DNA from: Cellvibrionales bacterium UBA5860
GTDB lineage: Bacteria; Pseudomonadota; Gammaproteobacteria; Pseudomonadales; Porticoccaceae
Length of the DNA: 6,003 bases
Direction of reading: 5' to 3'
Assembly: GCA_002431545.1 (NCBI GenBank)
Contig: DJFY01000110.1
Span: 14,895 to 20,897, forward strand
Of this stretch, positions 5,909-6,003 are shown one piece after another. Position 1 is the first letter of the stretch; each line of letters starts with the position of its first letter. Position numbers and translations under genes: made by a program. The notes under the pieces were generated by a model that was not told the DNA's origin, ran no database searches, and was given only the letters and a program-made list of their open reading frames with translations.

Positions 5909-6003
5909 ACTACTACCCTCGTGCCGGCCCGTTGCCAGCGCTTAATTAGCACGCTATCTCACGTATTAACGCTTGTCCTGGATTGTCTCGGTAACTCTGG
6001 ATT
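5909..6003. other. DNA upstream of ftsH, no gene recognised
   Basis: In related genomes rlmE (rRNA 2'-O-methyltransferase) precedes ftsH. All three minus-strand frames reach a stop within this segment, and none of the short peptides before those stops resembles the end of RlmE. If rlmE is present, it likely ends beyond the right edge or is not recognisable here. No convincing sigma-70 or sigma-32 promoter is visible; the TAATAC and TAATTA stretches near 5945-5970 lack a properly spaced -35 box. Apart from the GAGGG ribosome site I see nothing definite. Confidence 0.4.
5916..5920 (-). promoter_or_regulatory. Shine-Dalgarno sequence deciding the ftsH start
   Basis: GAGGG on the minus strand ends 7 nt before the TTG at 5908 and 16 nt before the ATG at 5899. 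The spacing favours TTG. A weaker GAG (5906-5904), inside the TTG-AGT codons, lies 4 nt before the ATG and could serve it instead. Confidence 0.6.

Noticed and set aside
5909..6003. Three-prime end of rlmE upstream of ftsH
   Set aside because: None of the minus-strand peptides ending in this stretch resembles the RlmE C-terminus.
1..6003. Mobile element, CRISPR array or defence system
   Set aside because: No tandem spacer-repeat pattern, transposase, integrase or terminal repeats were seen; the whole window is accounted for by conserved housekeeping genes and short gaps.

Overview
The window is a conserved housekeeping block from a gammaproteobacterium, all of it read on the minus strand (right to left). 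In transcription order it holds ftsH, folP, glmM, tpiA, secG, a tRNA-Leu(GAG) gene and the first 22 nt of an initiator tRNA-fMet gene cut by the left edge. The protein motifs and the tRNA-Leu / initiator tRNA pair after secG match the gammaproteobacterial ftsH-folP-glmM-secG cluster. Having tpiA between glmM and secG is the Pseudomonas-like arrangement, whereas in Escherichia coli tpiA lies elsewhere. A moderately G+C-rich member of the Pseudomonas / Oceanospirillum / Cellvibrio side of the Gammaproteobacteria is the best guess; the species cannot be named from this sequence.

Layout from right to left. Positions 5909-6003 are non-coding upstream DNA with a Shine-Dalgarno sequence (5916-5920). 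ftsH (5908-3974) encodes the membrane AAA+ zinc protease. folP (about 3910-3056) encodes dihydropteroate synthase; its start is ambiguous because a 24-nt in-frame duplication repeats the start codon. A 102-nt gap follows with a perfect -35 hexamer and a very stable mini-hairpin. glmM (2953-1613) encodes phosphoglucosamine mutase. A 64-nt gap follows, then tpiA (1548-796), triose-phosphate isomerase. secG (793-332) follows with only 2 nt between genes and carries an unusually long acidic C-terminal tail. tRNA-Leu(GAG) (317-233) begins 14 nt after the secG stop. The next 210 nt hold a near-consensus sigma-70 promoter with a GC-rich discriminator, which should drive the initiator tRNA and whatever lies beyond the left edge (in related genomes rimP-nusA-infB).

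The genes share no single pathway. They cover membrane protein quality control (FtsH), protein export (SecG), folate synthesis (FolP), the first committed amino sugar steps for peptidoglycan and LPS (GlmM), glycolysis (TpiA) and translation (the tRNAs). Same-strand order, short gaps and the absence of any recognisable intrinsic terminator suggest extensive co-transcription.

I found no mobile element, CRISPR array, defence gene or plausible new system. The points worth a second look are local: start-codon choice in ftsH and folP, the acidic SecG tail, the initiator tRNA first base, the stable-RNA-type promoter, and the hairpin inside a candidate glmM promoter.
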